IMG/VR virus record: IMGVR_UViG_3300046500_000126
Span: 1-63,702 of that record
DNA: 63,702 nucleotides
Source of the DNA: a virus
Reading direction: 5' to 3' (one strand)
In this document: positions 1 to 7,693 of the stretch, piece by piece
Position numbering within the stretch: position 1 is the first letter of the stretch
Layout of the letters: the number at the start of each line of letters is the position of its first letter
Made by a program: the position numbers and the translations under genes
Notes under the pieces: model-generated
What the model was told of the DNA's origin: nothing
What the model saw: only the letters and a program-made list of their open reading frames with translations
Databases searched by the model: none

Positions 1-427
1 CGTATTCTAACGATGGAGTTTCAGCGTCAATTTGACCATTAATATAAACGGTTTCACCGTCAGCCACTGACCGACGGAGGTCGCGGAAATGAAGCGCCGT
101 CGGTTTCTCGATCTTGGGGCCCGAATCCATCCATTCGCCCAAACTATTCATGTAGGAGGACATAAAGTCAGTTCGCTTTCGCTCATCCTGAAGTCTCGCC
201 AATTCCTGCCTCGATCGGAATAGTCGGCGATGAAGGTCTTTCTGTTTCGCTGTAGCAAAATCACATTTTGCGGCATTATCCATGCCTTTGGTTTCAGGAT
301 ATTCCGTCTCCAAACTAAGGAAACTGCAGGCCTGCTCAAATGAAAGGTTGAGAAGTTTACCGCCTTTAACGGTAGGGGCGGCGACATTCGGCCGATCATC
401 GACGGTGCGATTGTGGAGAATGCTCAT
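1..427 (-). CDS. Hypothetical protein, 5' part (runs off left edge)
   Basis: The first 142 codons of a leftward gene, cut by the window edge. The ATG at 427 is preceded by AGAGGTATC, and the frame is open to base 1. The visible part has a charged, probably helical stretch (about residues 55-90: KQKDLHRRLFRSRQELARLQ) and no family motif that I recognise. It begins 8 bases after the stop of the Cro-like regulator, so it belongs to the leftward early transcript. If the window is a permuted circle, the fragment at 63210-63702 could be its C-terminal half, but the frames differ by one base. Confidence 0.7.
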   Translation of the reverse strand, partial: MSILHNRTVDDRPNVAAPTVKGGKLLNLSFEQACSFLSLETEYPETKGMDNAAKCDFATAKQKDLHRRLFRSRQELARLQDERKRTDFMSSYMNSLGEWMDSGPKIEKPTALHFRDLRRSVADGETVYINGQIDAETPSLEY

Positions 428-434
428 GATACCT

Positions 435-647
435 CTAATCCAACAGATCAACCAACTCAGGAAGAATATCCCGGCCCCGCATCCCGGTCAGTTTCTTGAG
501 CTTGGGAATGTGCTTTACCGGAATGCCGGTATTGCCCCACACGCTGACCACGGCACGGGTCACGCCGAGGGCGCGGGCTAGGGAAGCATTGCTGCCGAAA
601 TGGGCAACCACGGCATCGAACCCGTCACGGTTTGTCTGTTTCTTCAT
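435..647 (-). CDS. Cro/YdaS-like helix-turn-helix repressor
   Basis: A 70-residue DNA-binding protein. Residues about 20-40 (ASLARALGVTRAVVSVWGN) have the pattern of the YdaS/Cro helix-turn-helix, with a basic N terminus. Its place beside two divergent promoters, first gene of the leftward transcript, matches a lambda-type genetic switch. A GTG at 653 is also in frame. I chose the ATG at 647 because the -10 hexamer of its promoter lies at 655-660, so the GTG would sit at or before the transcript start. The mRNA would then be leaderless. No integrase accompanies it, so it may be a Cro-type early switch rather than a lysogeny repressor. Confidence 0.8.
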   Translation of the reverse strand: MKKQTNRDGFDAVVAHFGSNASLARALGVTRAVVSVWGNTGIPVKHIPKLKKLTGMRGRDILPELVDLLD

Positions 648-654
648 AGCCACA

Positions 655-683
655 ATCTACAAGCAAAAATAATATTCGTCAAA
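655..683 (-). promoter_or_regulatory. Leftward promoter of the repressor gene
   Basis: On the minus strand, TTGACG (678-683), a 17-base spacer and TAGATT (655-660). Transcription would start at about 648, next to the ATG at 647, giving a leaderless message like lambda cI from PRM. Its -35 lies 6 bases from the -35 of the rightward promoter. Confidence 0.65.
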
Positions 684-694
684 TTACGATTGAC
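678..694. promoter_or_regulatory. Candidate operator (inverted repeat between divergent promoters)
   Basis: GTCAA (678-682), 7 bases, TTGAC (690-694): a perfect 5+5 inverted repeat covering both -35 hexamers. One bound repressor could control both promoters. The half-site is short, so the exact operator limits are a guess. Confidence 0.45.
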
Positions 695-717
695 TTCGAT
701 TTTTTCTAAGGTACTAT
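690..717 (+). promoter_or_regulatory. Rightward early promoter
   Basis: TTGACT (690-695), a 16-base spacer and TACTAT (712-717). It is followed by a leader of about 40 bases and a GGGAGA ribosome site before the first rightward gene at 765. It probably drives the 13-kb rightward operon. Confidence 0.65.
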
Positions 718-764
718 CGCGATATCAACCCGAGGCGCAGCCTCAACCCAACCGGGAGAATGAA

Positions 765-950
765 ATGGCCAAGCGAAATAAGATCAACAAAATCTATAGA
801 TGCTGGAACGTCGGTTTTGATATCGACCAGATGGAAGTCTGTGCTTTTAGACTTAAGGAAGCTCGCGAGATTTACGCTGAGCATGCAAATTGCCATTTTT
901 CTGAGGTTGGCGCGATGTTCCTACGCAATGCTCCAAAATCGGAGTCCTGA
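765..950 (+). CDS. Small hypothetical protein, first gene of rightward operon
   Basis: A 61-residue protein. The ATG at 765 follows GGGAGAATGAA. It has a basic start (MAKRNKINKI) and a charged middle, with no recognised domain. As the first gene behind the rightward early promoter it may act on the host at the beginning of infection, but that is inferred from position only. It ends one base before the next gene. Confidence 0.65.
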   Translation: MAKRNKINKIYRCWNVGFDIDQMEVCAFRLKEAREIYAEHANCHFSEVGAMFLRNAPKSES

Positions 951-951
951 C

Positions 952-1149
952 ATGATCATCGAAACCTCCGCCAACCAACTCTATACCGTCGCCGAGACCG
1001 ACAAGCCCGGCCTCGAACATTGCTGGTACGGATATTCCGTTAAGAGAGTCCGCGGCGAATACGTCCTCACCTCCGCCGCCCTGCGCGCTCAATACCGCAA
1101 CAGCCCCGAACTCGTCCGCAAGGCCGCAACCCGCATTGTGGAGGCGTAA
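952..1149 (+). CDS. Small hypothetical protein
   Basis: A 65-residue protein of mixed composition with a beta-like middle (YGYSVKRVRGEYVLTS) and a helical end. No family was recognised. It lies one base after the preceding stop, and its own TAA is followed directly by the next ATG, so translation is probably coupled. Confidence 0.6.
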   Translation: MIIETSANQLYTVAETDKPGLEHCWYGYSVKRVRGEYVLTSAALRAQYRNSPELVRKAATRIVEA

Positions 1150-1239
1150 ATGACCTCCTCCGAGCATATCCAATACTGGATGATTGCCAGCGCCATGACT
1201 GCAATCGCGGTCCTTTTCAGCTTGGGAGTTTTGCTATGA
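1150..1239 (+). CDS. Tiny membrane protein (29 aa)
   Basis: MTSSEHIQYW is followed by a hydrophobic segment (about residues 11-29, ending FSLGVLL), so it is a single-helix membrane microprotein. It starts directly after the previous TAA and overlaps the next gene by ATGA at 1236. The tight coupling on both sides is the main reason to accept so short a gene. Confidence 0.55.
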   Translation: MTSSEHIQYWMIASAMTAIAVLFSLGVLL

Positions 1240-1571
1240 ATTTTCGCAAAGGCGACACCGTTTCATTGCGCGGCACCGTGAAACACGATTTCTCTCCGGA
1301 TGGGAAGGACGGCGATAAACGCGTATTCGTCGACCTTATCGGCACTCATGAAACGGTATGGATCAAGCCCGAGGATCTGACGCTGGTCGGTCAGATGTTC
1401 GAGGTAGGCGACTCGGTCCGTTGGCAGAACGCCGGGGAGGAACTATTCCTATATGGCGTTATCCTAGCAATTTCAGATGGCCACGCGTGGATTGATTACG
1501 GGCAAGGAGAATATTGCACGCGCATGCTGACAAGCGTTGAGCGTGTTCAAATTGATGGAGATACCGAGTGA
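1236..1571 (+). CDS. Hypothetical protein with two SH3-like repeats
   Basis: A 111-residue protein. Two related segments, KGDTVSLRGTV near residue 5 and VGDSVRWQNAG near residue 57, look like small beta-barrel (KOW/SH3-type) repeats of the sort that bind nucleic acid or protein. This reading rests on pattern only. It starts by ATGA overlap with the microprotein before it and ends by GTGA overlap with the next. Confidence 0.6.
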   Translation: MNFRKGDTVSLRGTVKHDFSPDGKDGDKRVFVDLIGTHETVWIKPEDLTLVGQMFEVGDSVRWQNAGEELFLYGVILAISDGHAWIDYGQGEYCTRMLTSVERVQIDGDTE

Positions 1572-1657
1572 TCGACCTCCGCACCTGCATCCTCACGGTT
1601 CTTTTCGCGCTTCTGGTCGCGCCCGCCGTGGCGATCCTGAGCTTCCTCGTTTTCTGA
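1568..1657 (+). CDS. Tiny membrane protein (29 aa, GTG start)
   Basis: GTG at 1568 overlaps the preceding stop (GTGA). The product is almost entirely hydrophobic after MIDLRTC and forms one membrane helix. It is similar in size and placement to the microprotein at 1150. Function unknown. Confidence 0.5.
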   Translation: MIDLRTCILTVLFALLVAPAVAILSFLVF

Positions 1658-1667
1658 GAGGCTAATC

Positions 1668-1922
1668 ATGCAAAAACAATTCATCGTAATCTGCGCCCAG
1701 ATCGTCGGTGGCGGACCGTTCCAAACGGAATACAGTTTTGACGGTAAGCGCTTCGACTATCGGGAGAGCGCAATCCGCCACGGGTTCGAACTTGGCCGCT
1801 CCGACGATTTCAATATTGGAGTGTTGAAAAACGGGGCTCTGGTCAGCCTTGATTGGATGTTCGGAATTATTGATCAAGATCCCGATTTCATGGCGCGGAT
1901 CAGCAAGGAAATCTTTCTATGA
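1668..1922 (+). CDS. Hypothetical protein (84 aa)
   Basis: The ATG at 1668 follows GAGAGGCTAATC. The product looks soluble and mixed alpha/beta (FIVICAQIV at the start, DWMFGIID near the end). No family was recognised. It overlaps the next gene by four bases. Confidence 0.6.
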   Translation: MQKQFIVICAQIVGGGPFQTEYSFDGKRFDYRESAIRHGFELGRSDDFNIGVLKNGALVSLDWMFGIIDQDPDFMARISKEIFL

Positions 1923-2113
1923 CAAAACCTCCGGGACCGAGGGAGCAAGCCCTGCGAGAGATGCGCGAGGCCCGATTTGTCGAGAACTCCAAGATCACCA
2001 CCGGCATCCGCAAGGCAGCCGCCGAGGGCAAGGCTGTGCTCGAGCAGAAAGTAAAGGCGACCACTGCCCGCATGAAGGCGAAGCCCGCCAAGGGCAAGCG
2101 GGGGAAGAAATGA
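1919..2113 (+). CDS. Lysine-rich small protein
   Basis: A 64-residue, strongly basic protein. The N-terminal half is helical (REQALREMREARF), and the C-terminal tail is Lys/Ala/Gly-rich (KAKPAKGKRGKK), like a histone-type DNA-binding tail. Binding to nucleic acid is plausible but unproven. It has ATGA overlaps on both sides. Confidence 0.6.
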   Translation: MTKPPGPREQALREMREARFVENSKITTGIRKAAAEGKAVLEQKVKATTARMKAKPAKGKRGKK

Positions 2114-2220
2114 GCGACCTGCGCCGCCCGTCCCTCCACACCCGCCTGCTGCGCGTGGCGATATTCTTTCTCGTCAACTCCGTGCTGATCACATGGCTTT
2201 ACAACATAGCGAACCGATGA
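2110..2220 (+). CDS. Small membrane protein (36 aa)
   Basis: A basic N terminus (MSDLRRPSLHTRLLR) precedes one hydrophobic helix (VAIFFLVNSVLITWLY), a single-pass microprotein. ATG at 2110 and stop at 2220 overlap the neighbours by four bases each. Confidence 0.55.
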   Translation: MSDLRRPSLHTRLLRVAIFFLVNSVLITWLYNIANR

Positions 2221-2633
2221 ATCCTCGCCGCCCGCGATTATACGACCGGCCATATCTGGACTGGTTGAAAACCAGATACTGCGTTGCGTGCGGTAAACCG
2301 CCGCCGTGCGATCCGGCTCATATCCGTTCGGCATCGGAACGCCATGATAAGCCTCTCACCGGCGCCGGCCGCAAGCCGGACGATAAATGGGCCGTGCCGC
2401 TATGCCGATGGTGCCATGACAGCCAACACGCCCACGGCAACGAAAGCGACTGGTGGCGCAGGACGCGCCGCGATCCATTCTCTCTAGCCATTGACTACTA
2501 CACTCAATTTGGAGGCAAGGGCGGCAAACCAAAAAAACAGCGAACCATAATCAAGCCGCGCTTACCAAAAGAGAAGCGCGCGAAAATTCAATCCCGAGGC
2601 TTTGGACCGCAGAAAAGGACGTTTGGGCAATGA
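2217..2633 (+). CDS. DUF968-like HNH nuclease (recombination-associated)
   Basis: A 138-residue protein with YCVACGK (about 22-28), DPAHIRSAS (33-41), VPLCRWCHDSQH (about 64-75) and a basic C-terminal tail. This is the Cys/His layout of the phage DUF968 / HNH-type nucleases usually found in recombination modules. It would bind zinc and cut DNA, perhaps branched structures. It lies two genes before RecT. A freestanding homing endonuclease is the alternative, but the module context favours DUF968. Confidence 0.7.
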   Translation: MNPRRPRLYDRPYLDWLKTRYCVACGKPPPCDPAHIRSASERHDKPLTGAGRKPDDKWAVPLCRWCHDSQHAHGNESDWWRRTRRDPFSLAIDYYTQFGGKGGKPKKQRTIIKPRLPKEKRAKIQSRGFGPQKRTFGQ

Positions 2634-3574
2634 GCAATTTTGAGTGGTGGACGGCGGCCCTCAAGGGCACCAGAGGGCCGATCCACGACGGCGAGCCGAT
2701 GCACGGTTTTTATCGCCAGCGGCAGCGCGGCAAGGATCGCCGGACCGAGGGACCATACGAGCCGGTAGCTTACTGGCAGGACGAGGCCACGGGCGAACTG
2801 CGCTGCCAGGTTAACGGCAAGAGCATCAACATGCAGCGAGCGCTCGAAATGTGGCCGTATGTCTCCCGCAATCCGATCACGGCCGAATCCTACTGGCATT
2901 TCATGGACACTGGCAGATGGATGGACGGTGACGACCACGCAGCCGACTCCGCTAAGGGCCCCGAGATCGATCCCGAGGCCGACCCAGCAGGATCACTCGC
3001 CGCCGAGATCGCCGCCGCTAAGGCGGGCCTGGCTGCCTATGCGTCGATCGACAGCGACGAGCAGTCCGCCAAGGCGCAGACGCTTCGCAGCGCGCTCACC
3101 GGCTTGAGCGGGAAGGCGACGAAGGCCTACGAGGCATTGAACCGTCCTCTCCTCGACGAACAGCAACGGATCCGCAAGGTATGGTTTCCGCTCCGCGACG
3201 AGGCAGCGGACGGCGCCGACATGCTCCGGAAGGCAATGGGCAAATGGGAGGACGTGAAACGAGATAACGCGCGCCGCGCCGCTGACGAAGCCGCGAAGGC
3301 CGCGCGTGAAGCGGAGGAGGCGGGGAAGCCAGCCCCTCCGCCTCCTCCGCAGAATACTCCCGCGCCGTCGACCAAGATCAAGGGAGCGAGCGGCCGCGCC
3401 GCATCCGTCCAACTCAAAAAGGTCGTGGCTGCAATCGACATCGACAAGGCGTTCGCACAATTCCGCGACGATCCCGAACTTTATGCGTTCCTGCTTGACC
3501 TATCACAAAAGACAGTCACCGCAGGTTTCGTGGCGATCGGCGCCACCGTCGAGGAAAAAGCCGACATCCGATAG
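2630..3574 (+). CDS. Hypothetical coiled-coil protein upstream of RecT
   Basis: A 314-residue protein. The N-terminal quarter is tryptophan-rich (FEWWTAALKG; VAYWQDEATG). The middle (about 115-230) is Ala/Lys/Glu-rich coiled coil, followed by a proline linker (KPAPPPPPQNTPAPSTK). The C-terminal 70 residues (VVAAIDIDKAFAQFRD onward) form a compact domain of a type often seen next to phage recombinases. Position directly before recT suggests a partner in single-strand annealing recombination or a nuclease inhibitor. That is inference. Confidence 0.65.
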   Translation: MSNFEWWTAALKGTRGPIHDGEPMHGFYRQRQRGKDRRTEGPYEPVAYWQDEATGELRCQVNGKSINMQRALEMWPYVSRNPITAESYWHFMDTGRWMDGDDHAADSAKGPEIDPEADPAGSLAAEIAAAKAGLAAYASIDSDEQSAKAQTLRSALTGLSGKATKAYEALNRPLLDEQQRIRKVWFPLRDEAADGADMLRKAMGKWEDVKRDNARRAADEAAKAAREAEEAGKPAPPPPPQNTPAPSTKIKGASGRAASVQLKKVVAAIDIDKAFAQFRDDPELYAFLLDLSQKTVTAGFVAIGATVEEKADIR

Positions 3575-3583
3575 GGGAATAAT

Positions 3584-4993
3584 ATGCCTAGGCCAAAGGG
3601 TTCAAAAAACAAACCGAAGGACGAGACAATGGCGACCAAATCGACCGAGATGACCGTTATCGACCAACCGCGCGCGGTGAAATCCGTCATAACGGATATG
3701 GCTGACCGCTTCCACATGGAGCCGCCGGCGTTCGAGGCGGCTCTGCGCGCCACCGTCGTCCCGAAGGATTGCGCGCCCGCTCAGTTCGCCGCGTTCCTCA
3801 TGGTCGCGAAGGAATACAACCTCAATCCGTTAACGAAGGAAATCTATGCGTTTCCCTCGCGCGGTGGGGGCATCGTGCCCATCGTATCCGTCGACGGATG
3901 GGTTAACCTCGTCAACGCGCAGGGCCAGTGCGACGGTTTCAGCTTTGAGATGGAGCACGACGGCGACAAACTGATTTCCTGCACCTGCAGCATGTACCGT
4001 AAGGACCGCACGCATCCAGTCGTGGTCACCGAATATTACGCTGAATGCGTTCGCTCGACCGATCCATGGAAGATGAAACACCGCATGCTGCGCCACAAGG
4101 CGCTCATCCAGGCCGCGCGCTATGCGTTCGGATTCTCTGGCATCTACGATGAGGACGAGGGGCAGAAGATCGCCGAGATCGATCCGAACCGCGACGCCGG
4201 CCCGCCGCGCCAGATCACAAAGCCTGCCGAACCGACGGAAGAGCAGACCGAACCGCCGCTCATCGAGGCCGAGGACGTCCGCGACGGTGACCCGCCGCCG
4301 CGCGAGGCCAAGCCTGAGAAGGAGGATCCAATCAGCAGCGGACCGATCAATAGCGGACCGCCGCGCACCACCAAGCCTGCGGCGACGGCTGAGAATCCGC
4401 CGACCGAGATCAAGGCACCGAAACCCAAGGCCCCCGAGCCCGGCCCGAAGCCGCACCGCATCCCCGGCGCCGGCCACACGTTCGAGAGTTGGGCGGAGAA
4501 GTTTTCCGACCTCGTTAAGACGTCGGAGGATACCGCCACCGTCTATTCGTGGATTGATCAGAACTCGAAAGACTTCACGACTGCCGACAGCAAAGACCCG
4601 CAGACCGGCCCGCTCAAGCGCCTCGAGCAGAAGAAGCCTTCCGTTTACGGCAGCGTCCGCAAGACGATCGAGGCGACCATGCAGAGCCTGCGCGACGCCC
4701 AAGCCAAGGCCGCCGAGAAGGCCGCGAAGAAGCCTGCGCCGAAGAAGGCCGAGCCATCGGATATGGAGGATGGGCCCGGCGAAGTCAGAAAGGACGCTGA
4801 CGTTCCGCAGAACCCCGAGGATATTCTGGCCATGATTGATCAAGAACTAGCTGCGGTCGACGACCCCGACAACCTGCAGGATGTGTGGGATCGGATCTGT
4901 GATCCCCTCGTCAACAAACTGGATTTCCCGCCGGACAAGGACGAGGCGCAGGCGATTTACAACAAGCACGAAAAGCGATTAGGAGGAGACTGA
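3584..4993 (+). CDS. recT: RecT/Bet-family single-strand annealing protein
   Basis: The RecT/Bet core occupies about residues 30-200. It includes FAAFLMVAKEYNLNPLTKEI, the GGIVPIVSVDGW motif and the HRMLRHKALIQAARYAFG stretch typical of this family. These proteins anneal complementary single strands during phage recombination and replication. The ATG at 3584 follows GGGGAATAAT. The protein is long for the family (469 aa) because of a proline/acid-rich linker (about 205-290) and an added Lys/Ala-rich C-terminal region. The ends could bind partners, perhaps single-strand-binding protein. Confidence 0.9.
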   Translation: MPRPKGSKNKPKDETMATKSTEMTVIDQPRAVKSVITDMADRFHMEPPAFEAALRATVVPKDCAPAQFAAFLMVAKEYNLNPLTKEIYAFPSRGGGIVPIVSVDGWVNLVNAQGQCDGFSFEMEHDGDKLISCTCSMYRKDRTHPVVVTEYYAECVRSTDPWKMKHRMLRHKALIQAARYAFGFSGIYDEDEGQKIAEIDPNRDAGPPRQITKPAEPTEEQTEPPLIEAEDVRDGDPPPREAKPEKEDPISSGPINSGPPRTTKPAATAENPPTEIKAPKPKAPEPGPKPHRIPGAGHTFESWAEKFSDLVKTSEDTATVYSWIDQNSKDFTTADSKDPQTGPLKRLEQKKPSVYGSVRKTIEATMQSLRDAQAKAAEKAAKKPAPKKAEPSDMEDGPGEVRKDADVPQNPEDILAMIDQELAAVDDPDNLQDVWDRICDPLVNKLDFPPDKDEAQAIYNKHEKRLGGD

Positions 4994-4994
4994 C

Positions 4995-5384
4995 ATGGGT
5001 ATTTCATCAGACGGCGTGCTCTATTTTGGTTTCCAAGTCGGCGGCGATGGCGAGCGCCCAGAATGGATGGGCGAGTTCGAAGATTTCGACGACTGGCTTT
5101 GCAACAAGGCGGGCCTCACCGAGGACGCGCCGTGGGAGGAGCGCCAACCGATCATCCATGGCTGCCCAGCCGAATTGCAGATGTTCTGCTCCTACAATTA
5201 CCCGATGTTTGTTTTGGGCGTCCGCGGAGCAGAGCATCGCGCCTACCGTGGCGATATCGTCGAAATCGGGACTGCGCAGCTTGCCGTTGAGGACGAAAAG
5301 ACCGCCGCCTTCAAAGCGTGGTGCGAAACGAATGGCATCGAATATCAGGAACCGAAATGGCTCCTGTGCAGCATGTACGGCTGA
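4995..5384 (+). CDS. Hypothetical protein (129 aa)
   Basis: Preceded by a strong GGAGGAGACTGAC site inside the end of recT. It is acidic, with several Trp and Cys residues (EDFDDWLCNKAG; WLLCSMYG at the C terminus). No family was recognised. It belongs to the recombination block by position. Confidence 0.65.
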   Translation: MGISSDGVLYFGFQVGGDGERPEWMGEFEDFDDWLCNKAGLTEDAPWEERQPIIHGCPAELQMFCSYNYPMFVLGVRGAEHRAYRGDIVEIGTAQLAVEDEKTAAFKAWCETNGIEYQEPKWLLCSMYG

Positions 5385-5387
5385 CCG

Positions 5388-5903
5388 ATGGCCGACCTCA
5401 ACGGACGCATGTTCGAGCGCCGCGGCAACCACCTCGTGCCGTCAGATTTGGCGGCCGAGGAAATGGTGCAAGCTTTGCCGGAAGGCAAGGCCGTGCTGAT
5501 GGATATGCGCCGGGCCAGGTCGCCAAAGAACCACGCGCATTTGTTCGCCATTCTCAAAGTGGCGTGCGAGCAGCTTGAGGGCTACCCAGACACCGAGACC
5601 CTGCTGGACGCCCTCAAACTGGCCACGCACCTCACCCGCCCGGTGCAGATGCCGGACGGCCGCATGGTCTGGATTCCCAAGTCAATCAATTGGGCAGCAA
5701 TGCCCGAGGACGAGTTCCAACGCTGGAAGAAGCGCGCGCTCTACGTGCTGGGGCAACTGCTTGGCGTCGACCCGCAGGAACTCCTCGAGGAAGTAGGCGG
5801 ACAGAACCGCCGTAACCATTCCTTTGACGACCCGGCGCCAACTGGCGCCGACGAGCGCCCCGAGCCACCCGCATCATCCTATGACGAGGAATTCCCCGAA
5901 TGA
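5388..5903 (+). CDS. Hypothetical phage protein, weakly DUF1367/NinB-like
   Basis: A 171-residue protein. The segment RRARSPKNHAHLFAILKVA (about 41-59) followed by PDTETLLDALK resembles the RxxxNHxxFFALL pattern of DUF1367/NinB-type recombination-module proteins. The C-terminal 40 residues are acidic and proline-rich. Position between recT and an exonuclease supports a role in recombination, but the family assignment is weak. Confidence 0.6.
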   Translation: MADLNGRMFERRGNHLVPSDLAAEEMVQALPEGKAVLMDMRRARSPKNHAHLFAILKVACEQLEGYPDTETLLDALKLATHLTRPVQMPDGRMVWIPKSINWAAMPEDEFQRWKKRALYVLGQLLGVDPQELLEEVGGQNRRNHSFDDPAPTGADERPEPPASSYDEEFPE

Positions 5904-6346
5904 GTATCCCCTATGCCGGGGCGACTACCGGCACCAAAGCCCGAGGCGAGATCACAAAAATCCTCCAGAATTTCGGCTGCGAGTCCGTCGGATTCATGGA
6001 CGATTTTGCTGACTATTCCATCCTGCTCGCCTTCAAACACCGCGGTCGTCAAGTCCAACTCCGAGCCTCCGCTAAGGGATGGGCCGCCATGTGGCTCAAG
6101 AAAAATCCATGGTCTGGCCACCGGCGCGCGACGAAGGCGCAATGGGAGGCCGCTGCGCTGCAACAGGGGCTTATCGCAATCAATTCGATCCTCCGAGATT
6201 GGGTTAAGGGCCAGATTACCGCCGTAGAGACCGGAATCCTCTCGTTTGAGGCGGTTTTCATGCCCTACATGCTCACAAGCGACGGGCAATCGCTTATGGA
6301 CCGCGTACAGAGCGCGGGGCTGCTTCCGCCACCTAACCCAGCCTAG
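5900..6346 (+). CDS. Hypothetical protein (148 aa)
   Basis: Starts by ATGA overlap. Compact alpha/beta composition with VQLRASAKGWAAMWLKKNP in the middle and a helical second half (GLIAINSILRDWVKG). Such proteins are common in phage recombination modules, but I know no function. The 46 bases after it hold nothing clear before the GIY-YIG gene. Confidence 0.6.
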   Translation: MSIPYAGATTGTKARGEITKILQNFGCESVGFMDDFADYSILLAFKHRGRQVQLRASAKGWAAMWLKKNPWSGHRRATKAQWEAAALQQGLIAINSILRDWVKGQITAVETGILSFEAVFMPYMLTSDGQSLMDRVQSAGLLPPPNPA

Positions 6347-6392
6347 CATCAGAAAACGAACGTAGACCCCCTCTAAACGTCAGGAAACCACC

Positions 6393-7094
6393 ATGAGCGA
6401 CGGAGTGATCTACAGCCTCGGGTTCCCCGGCCGATCACTTAAACGATATGTCGGTTCCGCGAAGAGCTTGAGAACCCGCATGCGGGCGCACGCTTGGATG
6501 CTCCGAAATGGAACCCACCACTCACGGGCATTCCAAAATGCCGCGAATAAATACGGCGTCCATAATATCCGAGTCGAGATACTCGAGTCTGATCTTCCTG
6601 TTGAATTGCTCATAGAGCGAGAGCAGGTCTGGCTCGATAAGTTTGCCGGAGAACTTTACAATCGCTCGCCGACCGCGGCATCCCGACTTGGCGCGAAAAT
6701 GTCACCCGAAGCGCGCGCCAAGATCAGCGCCAGCCTCAAAGGAAACCAATATCGGAAAGGCATCAAGCACTCTCCGGAAATACGCGAGGTAATCGGCAAT
6801 GCAGTTCGGCTGGCCAACGCAGAGGGGCGCCGCCGGCAGCCTGCGCCTCGCCCGGAGAATCTATCTGCGCACAACGCGGCTATCAGAGCCGGCACAAAAC
6901 AACATGCATCAAAAAAGCCAGAACAGGATGCCGCGATCGTCGCCGCGTTCAACGGCGGCATGCGACTCAAGGAAATCGGAAAGAAATTCGACATGACCCC
7001 CAGCGCCGCTGGGTACGCCATTCGGCGCGTACTAAAAACCCCCAAAGGAAAATGGAGCAAAAGATGCAGACCGCACATCCAGGCTATGCAGTGA
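6393..7094 (+). CDS. GIY-YIG homing endonuclease with NUMOD3-type DNA-binding motif
   Basis: The GIY-YIG nuclease domain (about 1-85) has GVIYSLGF and YVGSAKSLRTRMRAH in place of the GIY and YIG blocks, with E72 of LLIEREQ as a candidate catalytic residue. A NUMOD3-type motif follows (MSPEARAKISASLKGN, about 107-122), then a C-terminal helix-turn-helix (MRLKEIGKKFDMTPSAAGYA). This is the layout of mobile freestanding homing endonucleases. Its 3' end runs 31 bases into the exonuclease gene, as expected for an inserted selfish gene. Confidence 0.8.
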   Translation: MSDGVIYSLGFPGRSLKRYVGSAKSLRTRMRAHAWMLRNGTHHSRAFQNAANKYGVHNIRVEILESDLPVELLIEREQVWLDKFAGELYNRSPTAASRLGAKMSPEARAKISASLKGNQYRKGIKHSPEIREVIGNAVRLANAEGRRRQPAPRPENLSAHNAAIRAGTKQHASKKPEQDAAIVAAFNGGMRLKEIGKKFDMTPSAAGYAIRRVLKTPKGKWSKRCRPHIQAMQ

Positions 7095-7693
7095 TCGATA
7101 CGGAAGGCACAGGGCTCTTTAGATATGATGCGCCGGCCGACGCGCCAGGCCAACCCCGCATGGCCTCGCTGGCAATCATCTATGTCGACGAGAACATGGA
7201 AATCGAGCGCGAGTGCCAGATTTTCGTCCGCCCTGACGTCAGCGACTACACCATGACCGAGGGTGCCCAGAAGGCGCACGGCCTCACCGTCGAATATCTC
7301 AACGAGCACGGCGTTCCCGTGACCGAGGCGCTTAACGAATACTTGAGCGCCGTCGACAACGGCCGCATCATGGTCGCCCACAACGCATCCCACGATATGA
7401 AGCAACTGCGCGCCGAGCTCCGCCGCGCTGGCATGCAGGACCGTTTCGAGGACTCGCCGAATATCTGCACCATGCGAGCCATGACGGATATCTGCAAGAT
7501 CCCGCCTCGCGGCAATCGCGGCGGATATAAATGGCCCGCTTTAAGCGAAGCTTTGCTTTTCATCGGCTCCGAGAATCTTGGCGATCACTCCGCCATCAAC
7601 GACGCCAAGGGAGCGCTTGAACTCCTGCGCTATCTCAAGCGGACCGGGAACATGCCCGAGGCGCGCGTTCACTACAAAAAGGACCGCGAATGA
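7064..7693 (+). CDS. DnaQ-like 3'-5' exonuclease
   Basis: DEDD-type exonuclease fold: YAVIDTEGTG at the N terminus (Asp and Glu of ExoI), IMVAHNASHDMKQLR in the middle (ExoII Asp) and DHSAINDAKGALELLRY near the C terminus (ExoIII His/Asp). It would remove nucleotides from 3' ends in recombination or proofreading. I chose ATG 7064 because GGAG sits 7 bases before it, whereas ATG 7052 has almost no spacing to its site. It follows the GIY-YIG gene, which overlaps it. Confidence 0.85.
   Translation: MQTAHPGYAVIDTEGTGLFRYDAPADAPGQPRMASLAIIYVDENMEIERECQIFVRPDVSDYTMTEGAQKAHGLTVEYLNEHGVPVTEALNEYLSAVDNGRIMVAHNASHDMKQLRAELRRAGMQDRFEDSPNICTMRAMTDICKIPPRGNRGGYKWPALSEALLFIGSENLGDHSAINDAKGALELLRYLKRTGNMPEARVHYKKDRE

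Noticed and set aside
3830-4843. Long open frame antisense to recT
   Set aside because: It mirrors a clear RecT gene in G+C-rich DNA. The translated product is Arg/Leu/Gly-rich without motifs, typical of a shadow frame.
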